64,000 nucleotides of DNA, taken from NCBI RefSeq assembly GCF_040361435.1, contig NZ_APNL01000004.1, positions 186,001-250,000 on the forward strand, given 5' to 3'. Shown piece after piece: positions 47,994-57,479 of this stretch. Every line of letters starts with the position of its first letter. Within the stretch, counting starts at the first letter, position 1. The notes under the pieces are model-generated. The model had not been told where the DNA came from and made no database searches. It saw nothing but the letters and a program-made list of their open reading frames with translations. A program made the translations under genes and the position numbers. Origin of the DNA: Salinisphaera sp002433465 (lineage in GTDB: Bacteria > Pseudomonadota > Gammaproteobacteria > Nevskiales > Salinisphaeraceae).

Positions 47994-49151
47994 ATGCGCA
48001 TGCAATTCGCCAGCAAACTGCCGGCCGTGGGCACCACCATCTTCAGCGTGATGAGTGAACTCGCCGTCCGGCACAATGCCGTGAACCTGGGCCAGGGCTT
48101 TCCCGATTTCGAGCCGCCGCTACGCCTGCGCGAGGCGCTCGCCCGTGCGGTGGCCGACGGCCGTAACCAGTACCCGCCCGGTATCGGCGTGGCCGCGCTG
48201 CGTGAGCAGATCGCGGCCAAGACGAACGCCCTGTACGGGCGGGCCACCGACCCCGACACCGAAGTCACGGTGACCTCCGGGGCCACCGAGGCGATATTCG
48301 CTGCCATTGCGGCCACGGTGGGCGCCGGCGACGAGGTTATCGTGCTCGACCCGGCCTACGACTGTTATGTGCCGGCCATCGAACTGCAAAACGCACGTGC
48401 CATCCGGGTGCCGCTTACCCGGCCCGATTTCGCGATCGACTGGCAGCGGGTCGCCGATGCCATCGGCCCGCGTACCCGGATGCTCATCGTCAACTCACCG
48501 CATAATCCCACCGGTGCGGTGATGAGTGCGGCCGATCTCGATCGGCTCGCCGAGCTGCTGCGCGATACGTCCATCATCGTGCTGTCGGACGAGGTGTATG
48601 AGCACATGGTCTTCGACGGCCAGGCCCATCAGAGCGTGGCCCGTCACGACGAGCTGGCCGCGCGCAGCTTCGTGATCAGCTCCTTCGGCAAGACCTATCA
48701 CTGCACCGGCTGGAAGATCGGCTACTGCGTGGCGCCGCCGCAGCTGACCGCGGAGCTGCGCAAGGTGCATCAGTATCTGACGTTTGCCAGCTTTGCACCC
48801 GCGCAATGGGCGCTGGCCGACATGCTCGCCGAAGAGCCGGCTCACCACCTGGAATTGGCCGATTTCTATCAGGCCAAGCGGGATCGGTTCCGGGCGCTGC
48901 TTGCCGACACGCCGTTGACGCTGCGCGACGTGCCCGGCGGCTATTTTCAGCTGGTCGACTATTCCGCGGTGCGCGACGTCGACGATGCAACGTTCGCGCA
49001 ATGGCTGGTTAAAGAGGTCGGCGTGGCCGGGGTGCCGCTGAGCCCGTTTTTTCAAACGCCTCCGGACACGCGCCTGCTGCGCCTGTGCTTTGCCAAGAGC
49101 GATGCCACGCTCGTCGCCGGTGCCCAACGGCTTGCCGCGATCGAGATATAA
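47994..49151 (+). CDS. Class I/II pyridoxal aminotransferase (methionine aminotransferase, YbdL-like)
   Basis: PLP transaminase. NLGQGFPDF, SGATEAIFAAI, NSPHNPTGAV, VLSDEVYEHMVFDG and the Schiff-base lysine in SFGKTYHCTGWKIGY. These resemble the YbdL/kynurenine aminotransferase subgroup acting on methionine, with 2-oxo acids as acceptors; exact specificity is inferred. 385 aa from the ATG at 47994 (48000 is also possible). It diverges from the ribB riboswitch region. Confidence 0.88.
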   Translation: MRMQFASKLPAVGTTIFSVMSELAVRHNAVNLGQGFPDFEPPLRLREALARAVADGRNQYPPGIGVAALREQIAAKTNALYGRATDPDTEVTVTSGATEAIFAAIAATVGAGDEVIVLDPAYDCYVPAIELQNARAIRVPLTRPDFAIDWQRVADAIGPRTRMLIVNSPHNPTGAVMSAADLDRLAELLRDTSIIVLSDEVYEHMVFDGQAHQSVARHDELAARSFVISSFGKTYHCTGWKIGYCVAPPQLTAELRKVHQYLTFASFAPAQWALADMLAEEPAHHLELADFYQAKRDRFRALLADTPLTLRDVPGGYFQLVDYSAVRDVDDATFAQWLVKEVGVAGVPLSPFFQTPPDTRLLRLCFAKSDATLVAGAQRLAAIEI

Positions 49152-49170
49152 AGCCGGTTTGCATGCCCAT

Positions 49171-49197
49171 AAAAAAGCCCCGGCCGAGGCCGGGGCT
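49171..49197 (-). terminator. Rho-independent terminator of the ferritin-like gene
   Basis: AGCCCCGGCC and GGCCGGGGCT arms around GA form a tight GC stem. On the - strand six T follow (A-tract 49171-49176). No T-run on the + strand, so it mainly serves the leftward gene. Confidence 0.8.
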
Positions 49198-49261
49198 AAA
49201 GTTCACGAGGGGCGCCCTCGTTGAACGGGTATGGAGGTTTTTATTTCGCGGTTATAGGAAT

Positions 49262-50440
49262 TCAGGTCGTGGTGTTGCTGCTTTGTGTGGCACCGCCGCT
49301 GGCTTCCAGCGCCTCGGCAGCCGCGATATTCGTGCCTTCCGGGAAAAAGCTCGTCGACGGCACGTTGTTCGCCATCGGGCTCACGCTGTTGGGCGTCAGG
49401 TAGGCGATATTGTGGATCTGTGCCGGTGTGCGCGAGAACGTGATGCCGCTACCGTCGGTGGGGACGATGTTGGTTGCATCGTAATTCATGCCGTAGATCG
49501 AAACGCTGTTAACGCCGTCACCGGTGATGCCCTGGTCGAGATCGTCTTCGCCGTCGAGGCTGTCGCGAGCCCCGGAAATGGCGTTTATCACGGCGCCGAG
49601 CGGCAGGGTCTGGTCGCCTTCGCTGGTATTGAAGGTCACGGTTTCGCCGTCTTCCGCACGCGCCGTAAGAATCGTGCGCACCAGGCCCGCGTGATAACCC
49701 TCGACCGAGAGTATGCCGGCGGCTGCGGTCAAAAAGTCGCGATTACGCAGGAACTGGGCGCCGCCCTTGTAAGCCGTCACGCCGACGTCCTCGAATATGA
49801 AGGCCCCGATAAGGAAGCCAAGCGGGCTGGCGTACGGGTTGAACGTCGCGGTCGCACCGCTGCCGATCACGCCGGCGCCGCGCAGGGCCGCGGTTGCGGC
49901 GAAGTCGAACGAGCTGCTCAGGTTGATCGTCGGACGGGCGATCAGCCCGCCGGCCTGGGACAGCCCCGAGCGCAGGAACTGCACGTGATCGAGCTCGTCG
50001 GAGGCGATCTCGGCGGCATAACGGCCGATCAGGCCTTCGCCGGTGAAGTTGACCGCACCCTGCTGCGGGAAGGTGACGGTACCGGCGGGCATGCCGCCAT
50101 CGCTGCCACTCGTATCGGAGGCCTGCAGGCCGGAACCGGTCACGGCGCCCAGATAGTATTCGGCTTCCAGGTATTCGAGGTTGAGCGCGAACTGCAGCAC
50201 GGCAGCGTCGCTGGGTGCGTTCGCAAACAGATCGTTATTGCCGGCGTTGTTGGACTGGGCATTCGCAAAGCCGTCGTTGTCGCTGCAGGCTGCCAGCAGC
50301 GAACTGCCGACCAGGCCGGCCGAGAACATGCCGGCATTGCTCAGAAACCGCCGCCGCGAGTTGCTGATGGGTTTGCCCGTCGTGCCGCTGATGATTTCGA
50401 CCGGGCTTTGTTGTTCTGTCTTAGCGTTTTGGTCTGCCAT
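49262..50440 (-). CDS. Tat-exported ferritin-like domain lipoprotein
   Basis: 392 aa. The twin-arginine signal SRRRFLSNAGMFSAGLVGSS runs into a lipobox LLAAC, so it is probably a Tat-exported lipoprotein. The body is a Ferritin_2-type helical domain with LNLEYLEAEYYLGAV and EIASDELDHVQFLR, the kind found in plant and bacterial desiccation-related proteins. The E...E/DxxH pattern suggests a metal site. The C-terminal 100 residues are polar and Asn/Ser-rich. The start at 50440 has GAGGGATT upstream; a longer frame adds 13 residues. Role unknown; oxidative or desiccation stress is a guess. Confidence 0.83.
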   Translation of the reverse strand: MADQNAKTEQQSPVEIISGTTGKPISNSRRRFLSNAGMFSAGLVGSSLLAACSDNDGFANAQSNNAGNNDLFANAPSDAAVLQFALNLEYLEAEYYLGAVTGSGLQASDTSGSDGGMPAGTVTFPQQGAVNFTGEGLIGRYAAEIASDELDHVQFLRSGLSQAGGLIARPTINLSSSFDFAATAALRGAGVIGSGATATFNPYASPLGFLIGAFIFEDVGVTAYKGGAQFLRNRDFLTAAAGILSVEGYHAGLVRTILTARAEDGETVTFNTSEGDQTLPLGAVINAISGARDSLDGEDDLDQGITGDGVNSVSIYGMNYDATNIVPTDGSGITFSRTPAQIHNIAYLTPNSVSPMANNVPSTSFFPEGTNIAAAEALEASGGATQSSNTTT

Positions 50441-50911
50441 GAGCTGAATCCCTCTGGTTTGTGGAAATCGGTGTTGCAACCGATGGACAAGGCATGGCCG
50501 ACGTGCGCCGTGTTAATACTTGCTCTGGGTGTCAGCGTACGGTAACGGCAATAGCCCCATGACCGACGCTAGCACAGCCAATCCGCGAGTCGAGGGCAGG
50601 GCGGGATGCGCGGGTGCTGTCTTTAGGCGATTCTACGCTCGCCCATTTGGGCATTATTTACCAAGCGCATGATAATTAAGATTTTTGCAGACGCGTCGTC
50701 AGGCATCTCGGCGTCGATTAAATATTCGTGACGGGGCGTGGATTGCCTGCGGGATGGCTGCGATTGCGCGATTTATGCCCGCGTCCAGCGCCGGTGCAGG
50801 GCAAGGTGCTCGGCAATTCGTGCCCGTGCGGGCACTTAATCCTGTGTTGCCCACATGGGCGCTTTAATAGACAATGCACGGCCTTTGTCAAGCCGCGTCA
50901 TAGGATTGTCG
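50441..50911. other. Intergenic region between the ferritin-like gene and tkt
   Basis: About 470 bases with no supportable gene. It should hold the two divergent promoters. Two tight palindromes precede tkt: GTGCCCG-TG-CGGGCAC (50820-50835) and GCCCA-CA-TGGGC (50849-50860). An AT-rich patch lies near 50650-50690. No clear -35/-10 pair could be set. Confidence 0.5.
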
Positions 50912-52912
50912 ATGCCTGCACGCCGTGATCTCGCCAACGCCATCCGTATTCTGTCGATGGACGCCGTCCAGCAGGCCAACTCCGGCCATCCGGGCATGCC
51001 CATGGGCATGGCCGATATTGCTGAGGTGCTGTTCAACGACTACATGAAGATCAATCCGGGCAATCCGGACTGGGTCGATCGTGATCGTTTCATTCTGTCC
51101 AACGGGCACGGTTCCATGCTGCAGTACGCGCTACTGCATCTGACCGGCTATGACGTATCGCTCGACGACATCAAGAATTTTCGTCAGCTGCATTCCAAGA
51201 CCCCGGGTCATCCGGAGAATTTCATGACCCCGGGTGTGGAAACCACCACGGGCCCGCTGGGCCAGGGGCTGGCCAATGCCGTGGGCATGGCGCTGGGTGA
51301 AGCCGCGCTGGCAGCGCGTTTCAATCACGCCGATGCGACGCTCGTGGATCATTACACCTGGTGCTTCGCGGGCGACGGCTGTCTTATGGAAGGCATCTCG
51401 CACGAGGCCTGTTCGCTGGCCGGCACGCTCGGGCTGGGCAAGCTGATCGTCTTCTACGACGACAACGGCATTTCGATCGACGGCGAAACCCAGGGCTGGT
51501 TCACCGACGACACGCCGGCCCGCTTTGAAGCCTATGGCTGGCAGGTGGTGCGTAACGTGGACGGCCACGACGCCGACGAGATCAAGACCGCCATTGAAAC
51601 CGCGCGCCAGGAAACCGGCCGTCCGACCCTGATCTGCTGCAAGACCGTGATCGGCTGGGGCTCGCCCAACAAGCAGGGCACCGCCGGCGTGCACGGCGCC
51701 GCGCTAGGCGACGAAGAGATTGCCGCCGCGCGTAAGCAGATCGGCTGGGCCGACGAAACGCGCTTTGCCGTGCCGGACGATATCTATGCGGCCTGGGACA
51801 AGCACGATCGAGGCGCGACCGCCGAGAAGAACTGGCAGGACGCCCGTGCGGCCTATGCGGCCAAATACGCCGACGACATGGCCGAGTTCGAGCGTCGCAT
51901 GGCAGGCCAGATGCCGCGCGACTGGCCGGCACAGTGCCGTGCCTTCATAGAAAAGGTACAGGCCGAGGGCAAGCGTACGGCCACGCGCAAGTCGTCGAAG
52001 GCGGCTATCGAAGCCTATGCGGCCCTGTTGCCGGAACTGATCGGCGGTTCGGCCGATCTATCCGGGTCGAACGGCACCGATTTCAAGGGCCATGTGCCGA
52101 TCAGCGCCGGCGACTACAGCGGCAACTACGTCTACTACGGCGTACGCGAGTTCGCCATGACCGCGATCACCAACGGCCTGAGCCTGCACGGCGGCTTCAC
52201 ACCGTTCGGCGCGACCTTCCTGACGTTCTCCGACTATGCCCGCAACGCGGTGCGCATGGCTGCGCTCATGCGCTCGCGCAACATATTGGTCTATACCCAC
52301 GACTCGATCGGGCTGGGTGAAGACGGGCCGACCCATCAGTCGGTCGAGCATATTGCCAGCCTGCGCCTGATACCGAACCTGCATGTCTGGCGTCCGGGCG
52401 ACGATGTGGAAACCGCGGTCGCCTGGCAGGCCGCGATCGAGCGCGAGAACGGGCCGACCGCGTTGGCGCTGTCGCGCCAGGACGTCGATCACCAGCCGCG
52501 CGATGCCGCCCAGGTGGCCGCCATTGCGCGCGGCGGTTATGTGCTCAGCGAGCCCGAGGGCGAAGCGCAGGCACTGATCATCGGTACCGGCTCCGAGCTG
52601 GAAATGGCCGTCGCTGCCGCCGATCGCCTGGCTCAGGAGGGCGTGGCTGTACGCGTGGTTTCCATGCCCTGTATCGAAGCCTTCGATGCCCAGGGCGCCG
52701 ACTATCGCGAATCGGTGCTGCCGGCGACGATCGCTGCGCGCGTGGCGGTCGAGGCCGGGGTCAGCGACAGCTGGTATCGCTTTGTTGGCGCCACCGGGCA
52801 TGTGGTCGGCGTGAACGATTTCGGCTCGTCGGCCCCGGCCGGCGATGTCTATGCCGATATGGGCGTGACCGTCGACAGCGTGGTCGACGCCGTGCGCGCA
52901 CAGCTGGGCTGA
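50912..52912 (+). CDS. tkt: Transketolase
   Basis: Thiamine-diphosphate enzyme of the pentose phosphate and Calvin-type sugar interconversions. Seen: ANSGHPGMPMGMADIA, the ThDP loop GDGCLMEGISHEACSLAG with DDNGISIDG, the GVREFAM segment with the catalytic Glu and DSIGLGEDGPTHQSVEH. 666 aa from the ATG at 50912 (AGGA upstream). First gene of tkt-gap-pgk, a sugar-phosphate operon that needs the thiamine made by the thiDE genes elsewhere in the window. Confidence 0.97.
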   Translation: MPARRDLANAIRILSMDAVQQANSGHPGMPMGMADIAEVLFNDYMKINPGNPDWVDRDRFILSNGHGSMLQYALLHLTGYDVSLDDIKNFRQLHSKTPGHPENFMTPGVETTTGPLGQGLANAVGMALGEAALAARFNHADATLVDHYTWCFAGDGCLMEGISHEACSLAGTLGLGKLIVFYDDNGISIDGETQGWFTDDTPARFEAYGWQVVRNVDGHDADEIKTAIETARQETGRPTLICCKTVIGWGSPNKQGTAGVHGAALGDEEIAAARKQIGWADETRFAVPDDIYAAWDKHDRGATAEKNWQDARAAYAAKYADDMAEFERRMAGQMPRDWPAQCRAFIEKVQAEGKRTATRKSSKAAIEAYAALLPELIGGSADLSGSNGTDFKGHVPISAGDYSGNYVYYGVREFAMTAITNGLSLHGGFTPFGATFLTFSDYARNAVRMAALMRSRNILVYTHDSIGLGEDGPTHQSVEHIASLRLIPNLHVWRPGDDVETAVAWQAAIERENGPTALALSRQDVDHQPRDAAQVAAIARGGYVLSEPEGEAQALIIGTGSELEMAVAAADRLAQEGVAVRVVSMPCIEAFDAQGADYRESVLPATIAARVAVEAGVSDSWYRFVGATGHVVGVNDFGSSAPAGDVYADMGVTVDSVVDAVRAQLG

Positions 52913-52985
52913 AGCCCGGCCCGTATTCAATTCATGTTCTTACTGGCCGCACCGAAGCGGCCAGACCGTTAGTAAAGAGGTAGCT

Positions 52986-53993
52986 ATGGCAGTCAAAGTC
53001 GGGATCAACGGTTACGGTCGTATCGGGCGCAACGTGCTGCGTGCGCTGTATGAGTCGGGCCGCAATGGCGAAATCGAGATCGTTGCCATCAACGATCTGG
53101 GTGACGCCGAGGCGAACGCCCATCTCACCCAGTACGACACCGCCCACGGTCGTTTCCCGGGCGAAGTGTCGATCGAAGGCGAGCACATGGTCGTCAACGG
53201 CGACAAGATCAAGGTGCTGGCCGAGCGCAACCCCGCCGATCTGCCCTGGGGCGAGCTCGACGTCGATATCGTGATGGAATGCACTGGCCTGTTCGCCAGC
53301 AAGGAAAAGGCCAGCGCACATCTGGAAGGCGGCGCCAAGAAGGTGCTGATTTCTGCGCCGGCCGGCGATATCACCACCGTGGTTTACGGCGTCAATCACG
53401 ACACCATTACCGCCGACGACAAGGTGATCTCGAACGCCTCCTGCACGACCAACTGCCTGGCGCCGCTGGTCAAGCCGTTGCACGACGCCTTCGGCATCGA
53501 ATACGGGCTGATGAACACCATCCACTCGTATACCAACGACCAGGTGCTCACCGACGTTTATCACAAGGATCTGCGTCGTGCCCGCAGTGCCACCCAGAGC
53601 ATGATTCCGACCGCCACCGGTGCGGCCAAGGCCGTGGGCCTGGTGCTTCCGGAACTCAACGGCAAGCTCGACGGTTTCGCCGTGCGCGTGCCCACGATCA
53701 ACGTCTCGATGGTCGACCTGACCGCGCAGGTGTCCAAGGACACCACGGTCGAAGAAGTCAACGCCGTGCTCAAGAAGGCTGCCGAAGGACCGCTCAAGGG
53801 TGTGCTCGCTTACAGCGAAGCGCCGCTGGTCTCCAGCGACTTCAACCACGATCCGGCCTCGTCGACGGTGGACGGCCCGCTGACCAAGGTCGCCGGCGGC
53901 AAGCTGATCAAGGTCTGCTCCTGGTACGACAACGAATGGGGTTTCTCCAACCGCATGCTTGATACCGCGCTGGCCCTGGCCAAGGCCGGTTAA
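52986..53993 (+). CDS. gap: Glyceraldehyde-3-phosphate dehydrogenase, type I
   Basis: Oxidises or forms glyceraldehyde-3-phosphate. NAD loop VGINGYGRIGRNVLRA, catalytic Cys153 in NASCTTNCLAPL, WYDNEWGFSNRM at the C-terminus. 335 aa, RBS GAGG. The residue after EIVAINDL is the G-D pattern usual for NAD-dependent enzymes. It sits between tkt (73-bp gap) and pgk (28-bp gap). Confidence 0.97.
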   Translation: MAVKVGINGYGRIGRNVLRALYESGRNGEIEIVAINDLGDAEANAHLTQYDTAHGRFPGEVSIEGEHMVVNGDKIKVLAERNPADLPWGELDVDIVMECTGLFASKEKASAHLEGGAKKVLISAPAGDITTVVYGVNHDTITADDKVISNASCTTNCLAPLVKPLHDAFGIEYGLMNTIHSYTNDQVLTDVYHKDLRRARSATQSMIPTATGAAKAVGLVLPELNGKLDGFAVRVPTINVSMVDLTAQVSKDTTVEEVNAVLKKAAEGPLKGVLAYSEAPLVSSDFNHDPASSTVDGPLTKVAGGKLIKVCSWYDNEWGFSNRMLDTALALAKAG

Positions 53994-54021
53994 GCAGGAC
54001 TACGAGACGCAGGAGCGCGAC

Positions 54022-55203
54022 ATGACTGCCATGCTCAAGATGCAGGACGTGGATCTGGCCGGTAAACGGGTGCTGATCCGACAGGATCTCAACGTTCCGT
54101 TCGCCAACGGCGAGGTCAGTTCGGCCGGCCGCCTGAAGGCGTCGGTGCCGACCATTCAGGCCGCGCTCGATGCTGGCGCCCGGGTGATGGTCATGTCGCA
54201 CCTGGGTCGTCCGAAGGAGGGGCAGCCCGACAACGACCATAGCCTCGCCCCGGTGGCCCGCTATCTCGGCGAATTGTTGCGCCGCGACGTGCCGCTGGTC
54301 AGCGACTGGCTCGACGGCGTGAACGTCGGCGAGGGCGAGATCGTGATGTGCGAGAACGTGCGCTTCAACGTCGGTGAAAAAGCCAACGATGAAGGACTCT
54401 CGCGCAAGATGGCCGCTCTATGCGACGTGTTCGTGATGGACGCTTTCGGTACCGCCCATCGGGCCCAGGCATCGACCGAAGGCGTGGCCCGTTACGCGCC
54501 GGTGGCCTGTGCGGGGCCGTTGTTATCGGCCGAGGTGGAAGCGCTGGAGGCGGCGCTGGGCGATCCGGCGCGACCGCTGGTGGTGATCGTGGGGGGGTCC
54601 AAGGTCTCGACCAAGCTCGAACTGCTGGAAAGCCTCGCCAACGTCGCCGACCAGCTGATCGTGGGCGGTGGTATCGCCAACACCTTCCTTGCAGCGGCCG
54701 GTCACAACGTGGGGGCGTCGCTGCACGAGCCGGATCTGGTGGGCGCGGCGCGTATGGTGGATCGCGAAATACGTCGCCGCGGCGGCGAGATTCCGTTGCC
54801 GACCGATGTGGTCACGGCCACGGAGGTTTCGCCCGAGGCCCATCCCGAGGTGCGCCCGGTGACCGAGATCGAGGATGACGAGATGATTCTCGATTTCGGC
54901 CCGGAAAGTCGGGATCGTATCGCCGAGATTCTCAAGGACGCCGGCACCATCGTCTGGAACGGGCCGCTGGGCGTATTCGAAATCGACCAGTTCGGCGGCG
55001 GCACACACGTGCTGGCACGGGCGATCGCACGCAGCGAAGCGTTCTCGATCGCCGGCGGAGGCGACACGCTTGCGGCGATCGAGAAATACCGTATCGAAGA
55101 GGAGGTGTCTTATATCTCCACCGGCGGCGGCGCCTTTCTCGAGTTTCTGGAAGGCAAGACGCTGCCCGCGATCGCTGTGCTGGAGCAACGCGCCGCCGAT
55201 TGA
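54022..55203 (+). CDS. pgk: Phosphoglycerate kinase
   Basis: ATP-generating glycolytic kinase. LIRQDLNVPF, SHLGRPKEG, ENVRFNVGEK, FGTAHRAQAS, GGSKVSTKLELLE and the C-terminal GGGDTLAAIEKY. 393 aa from the ATG at 54022 (AGGAG upstream). Ends in a strong terminator 20 bp downstream, so the operon stops here; no pyk or fba follows. Confidence 0.97.
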   Translation: MTAMLKMQDVDLAGKRVLIRQDLNVPFANGEVSSAGRLKASVPTIQAALDAGARVMVMSHLGRPKEGQPDNDHSLAPVARYLGELLRRDVPLVSDWLDGVNVGEGEIVMCENVRFNVGEKANDEGLSRKMAALCDVFVMDAFGTAHRAQASTEGVARYAPVACAGPLLSAEVEALEAALGDPARPLVVIVGGSKVSTKLELLESLANVADQLIVGGGIANTFLAAAGHNVGASLHEPDLVGAARMVDREIRRRGGEIPLPTDVVTATEVSPEAHPEVRPVTEIEDDEMILDFGPESRDRIAEILKDAGTIVWNGPLGVFEIDQFGGGTHVLARAIARSEAFSIAGGGDTLAAIEKYRIEEEVSYISTGGGAFLEFLEGKTLPAIAVLEQRAAD

Positions 55204-55222
55204 ACGGCCGGCGCAATGAAGC

Positions 55223-55251
55223 AACGCCCGGCCCCTGCGCCGGGCGTTTTT
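55223..55251 (+). terminator. Rho-independent terminator of tkt-gap-pgk
   Basis: AACGCCCGGC-CCCTGC-GCCGGGCGTT, a perfect 10-bp stem, followed by TTTTT (55247-55251). Confidence 0.92.
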
Positions 55252-55334
55252 ATTGAAAAGGCGTTTCATTTCCACGACACTGAAGGTCTGGTCGCTACCG
55301 CGATCGATCTGATTTACAACCGCGATTCACGTTT

Positions 55335-56180
55335 ATGACCACGCAATTCACCGGCACCGACCGCTACGTCGCCACAGACGACCTCAAACTTGCGGTGAAT
55401 GCGGCCGCGACAGTGCAACGGCCGTTGCTGATCAAGGGCGAGCCGGGTACCGGCAAGACCATGCTGGCCGAAGAAGTCGCGGCAGCGCTGGACAAGCCGT
55501 TTTTCCAGTGGCATATCAAGTCGACCACGAAAGCCCAGCAGGGGCTTTACGAATATGACGCCGTCTCGCGGCTGCGGGATTCGCAGCTCGGCGATGAGAA
55601 GGTGCACGATATTGCCAACTACATCGTGCCGGGGCCGTTGTGGGAATGCTTCACCTGCGACACGCAGCCGGTATTGCTCATCGACGAGATCGACAAGGCC
55701 GATATCGAGTTCCCGAACGATTTGCTGCGAGAGATCGATCGCATGGCCTTTGATGTCTACGAGACGCATCAGACCATCGAAGCCCGTCATCGTCCGATCA
55801 TCATCATCACCTCGAACAATGAAAAGGAACTGCCGGACGCCTTTCTGCGTCGCTGCTTCTTCCATTTCATTTCGTTCCCGGACAAGGGCACGATGCGCGA
55901 AATCGTCGATGTCCACTTCCCGAACATCAAGAAGAACCTGCTTTCGGATGCGATGGACCTGTTCTTCGACGTGCGCGACGTACCGGGCATCAAGAAGAAG
56001 CCGTCGACATCAGAGCTGCTCGACTGGTTGAAGCTGCTGCTGGCCGAGGATATTCCGGCCGAGGCACTGCATTCCAAGAATGCCCGCGACGCGCTGCCGC
56101 CGCTGCACGGCGCGCTGCTGAAAAACGAGCAGGACGTGCATCTGTTCGAGCGCCTGGCGTTCATGACGCGCCGCGGCTAA
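55335..56180 (+). CDS. MoxR-type AAA+ ATPase
   Basis: AAA+ chaperone of the MoxR group. Walker A GEPGTGKTM, Walker B VLLIDEIDKAD, sensor 1 IIITSNNEKELPDAF and the arginine-finger region LRRCFFHFISFP. 281 aa. MoxR ATPases work with VWA-domain partners to assemble or activate metal enzymes and complexes; here the CoxE-like partner follows 30 bp downstream. The client is not encoded next to the pair. Confidence 0.9.
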   Translation: MTTQFTGTDRYVATDDLKLAVNAAATVQRPLLIKGEPGTGKTMLAEEVAAALDKPFFQWHIKSTTKAQQGLYEYDAVSRLRDSQLGDEKVHDIANYIVPGPLWECFTCDTQPVLLIDEIDKADIEFPNDLLREIDRMAFDVYETHQTIEARHRPIIIITSNNEKELPDAFLRRCFFHFISFPDKGTMREIVDVHFPNIKKNLLSDAMDLFFDVRDVPGIKKKPSTSELLDWLKLLLAEDIPAEALHSKNARDALPPLHGALLKNEQDVHLFERLAFMTRRG

Positions 56181-56210
56181 AAGCCGCGCGCGCCGAATCC
56201 GCGGCCTGCC

Positions 56211-57389
56211 ATGCTGATCGAATTCTTCTACGAACTGCGCGACGCCGGCCTCAAGCCGTCGGTGACCGAGTACCTGACGCTGCTGGAGGCGCTGGATCGC
56301 CACGTCGGCGGCATGAGCGTAGAGAATTTCTACTATCTGTCGCGAGCGACCCTGATCAAGGACGAGACCAAGTTCGATCGCTTCGATCAAGTGTTCGGCC
56401 ATTACTTCGACGGTATCCAGGCCGCGACCGAGGACCTGACCACCGATATTCCGGACGAATGGCTCGAGCGCATGAAGCAGCTCGAGCTTAGCGACGAGCA
56501 GAAGGCCCAGATCGAGGCCATGGGCGGCTGGGACAAGCTCATGGAAACGCTCAAGAAGCGTCTCGAAGAGCAGGGCGAACGCCACGAAGGCGGCAGCAAA
56601 TGGATCGGCACGGCCGGCACCTCGCCGTTCGGCGCCTATGGCTACAATCCGGAAGGCATCCGTATCGGCCAGGACGGCTCGCGCCATCGGCGCGCGGTCA
56701 AGGTCTGGGACAAGCGCGAATTCGCCAATCTCGACGGCTCCCAGGAGATCGGCACCCGCAATATCAAGATGGCGCTGCGCAAGCTGCGGCGCTTCGCCCG
56801 CACCGGCGCGGACGAAGAGCTGGATATGGAGCGCACCATTCGTGCGACCGCCAAGAATGCGGGCAATCTCGATCTGCATATGCGCCCCGAGCGGCGCAAC
56901 GCGGTCAAGCTGCTGATCTTCTTCGACGTGGGCGGTTCAATGGACGACCACGTCGCCACCGTCGAGTCGCTCTTCTCGGCCGCAAGGGCCGAGTTCAAGC
57001 ATCTTGAATACTACTATTTCCACAATTTCCCCTACGAGGGGCTGTGGCGCGATAACCGTCGCCGTCGTACCCAGCAGCACGCGACCTGGGACGTTTGTCA
57101 TACCTACACTTCCGACTACAAAGCGATCTTTGTCGGCGATGCCACCATGAGCCCCTACGAGATCGCCTATCCGGGCGGCTCGGTAGAGCACTGGAACGCC
57201 GAAGCAGGCGCGGTCTGGCTGCAACGGCTGCTGGAGAGTTTCCCGAACGCGGTCTGGCTGAACCCGGAGCCGCGTCAGCGCTGGGACTACACGCCGTCGA
57301 TCCAGATGACCCGCGAACTCATGGACGATCGTATGTACACGATGACCCTGGACGGGCTCGAAGCGGCGATCGAGCAGCTGGCCGACTGA
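56211..57389 (+). CDS. CoxE-like von Willebrand factor A domain protein
   Basis: Partner of the MoxR ATPase. The N-terminal half is helical (IEFFYELRDAGLKPSVTEYL, the CoxE opening) with a linker rich in charged residues. The VWA domain starts at KLLIFFDVGGSMDDH, where the MIDAS motif DxGxS is intact, and contains YYYFHNFPYEGLW. 392 aa. Pair resembles CoxD/CoxE-type maturation factors, but no CO dehydrogenase is present, so the target is unknown. Confidence 0.9.
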   Translation: MLIEFFYELRDAGLKPSVTEYLTLLEALDRHVGGMSVENFYYLSRATLIKDETKFDRFDQVFGHYFDGIQAATEDLTTDIPDEWLERMKQLELSDEQKAQIEAMGGWDKLMETLKKRLEEQGERHEGGSKWIGTAGTSPFGAYGYNPEGIRIGQDGSRHRRAVKVWDKREFANLDGSQEIGTRNIKMALRKLRRFARTGADEELDMERTIRATAKNAGNLDLHMRPERRNAVKLLIFFDVGGSMDDHVATVESLFSAARAEFKHLEYYYFHNFPYEGLWRDNRRRRTQQHATWDVCHTYTSDYKAIFVGDATMSPYEIAYPGGSVEHWNAEAGAVWLQRLLESFPNAVWLNPEPRQRWDYTPSIQMTRELMDDRMYTMTLDGLEAAIEQLAD

Positions 57390-57479
57390 AGCCGCGGGCT
57401 CGGCGACTGTCGATAAGTCGCGCTATCGACATCGTTTTCGCGCTATCCTTGCCCGCGCCTGCGCGCTGCTTTCGTCGTG

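Noticed and set aside
50685..50930. Small open frames before tkt
   Set aside because: No ribosome site or domain; they overlap palindromes and the promoter region.
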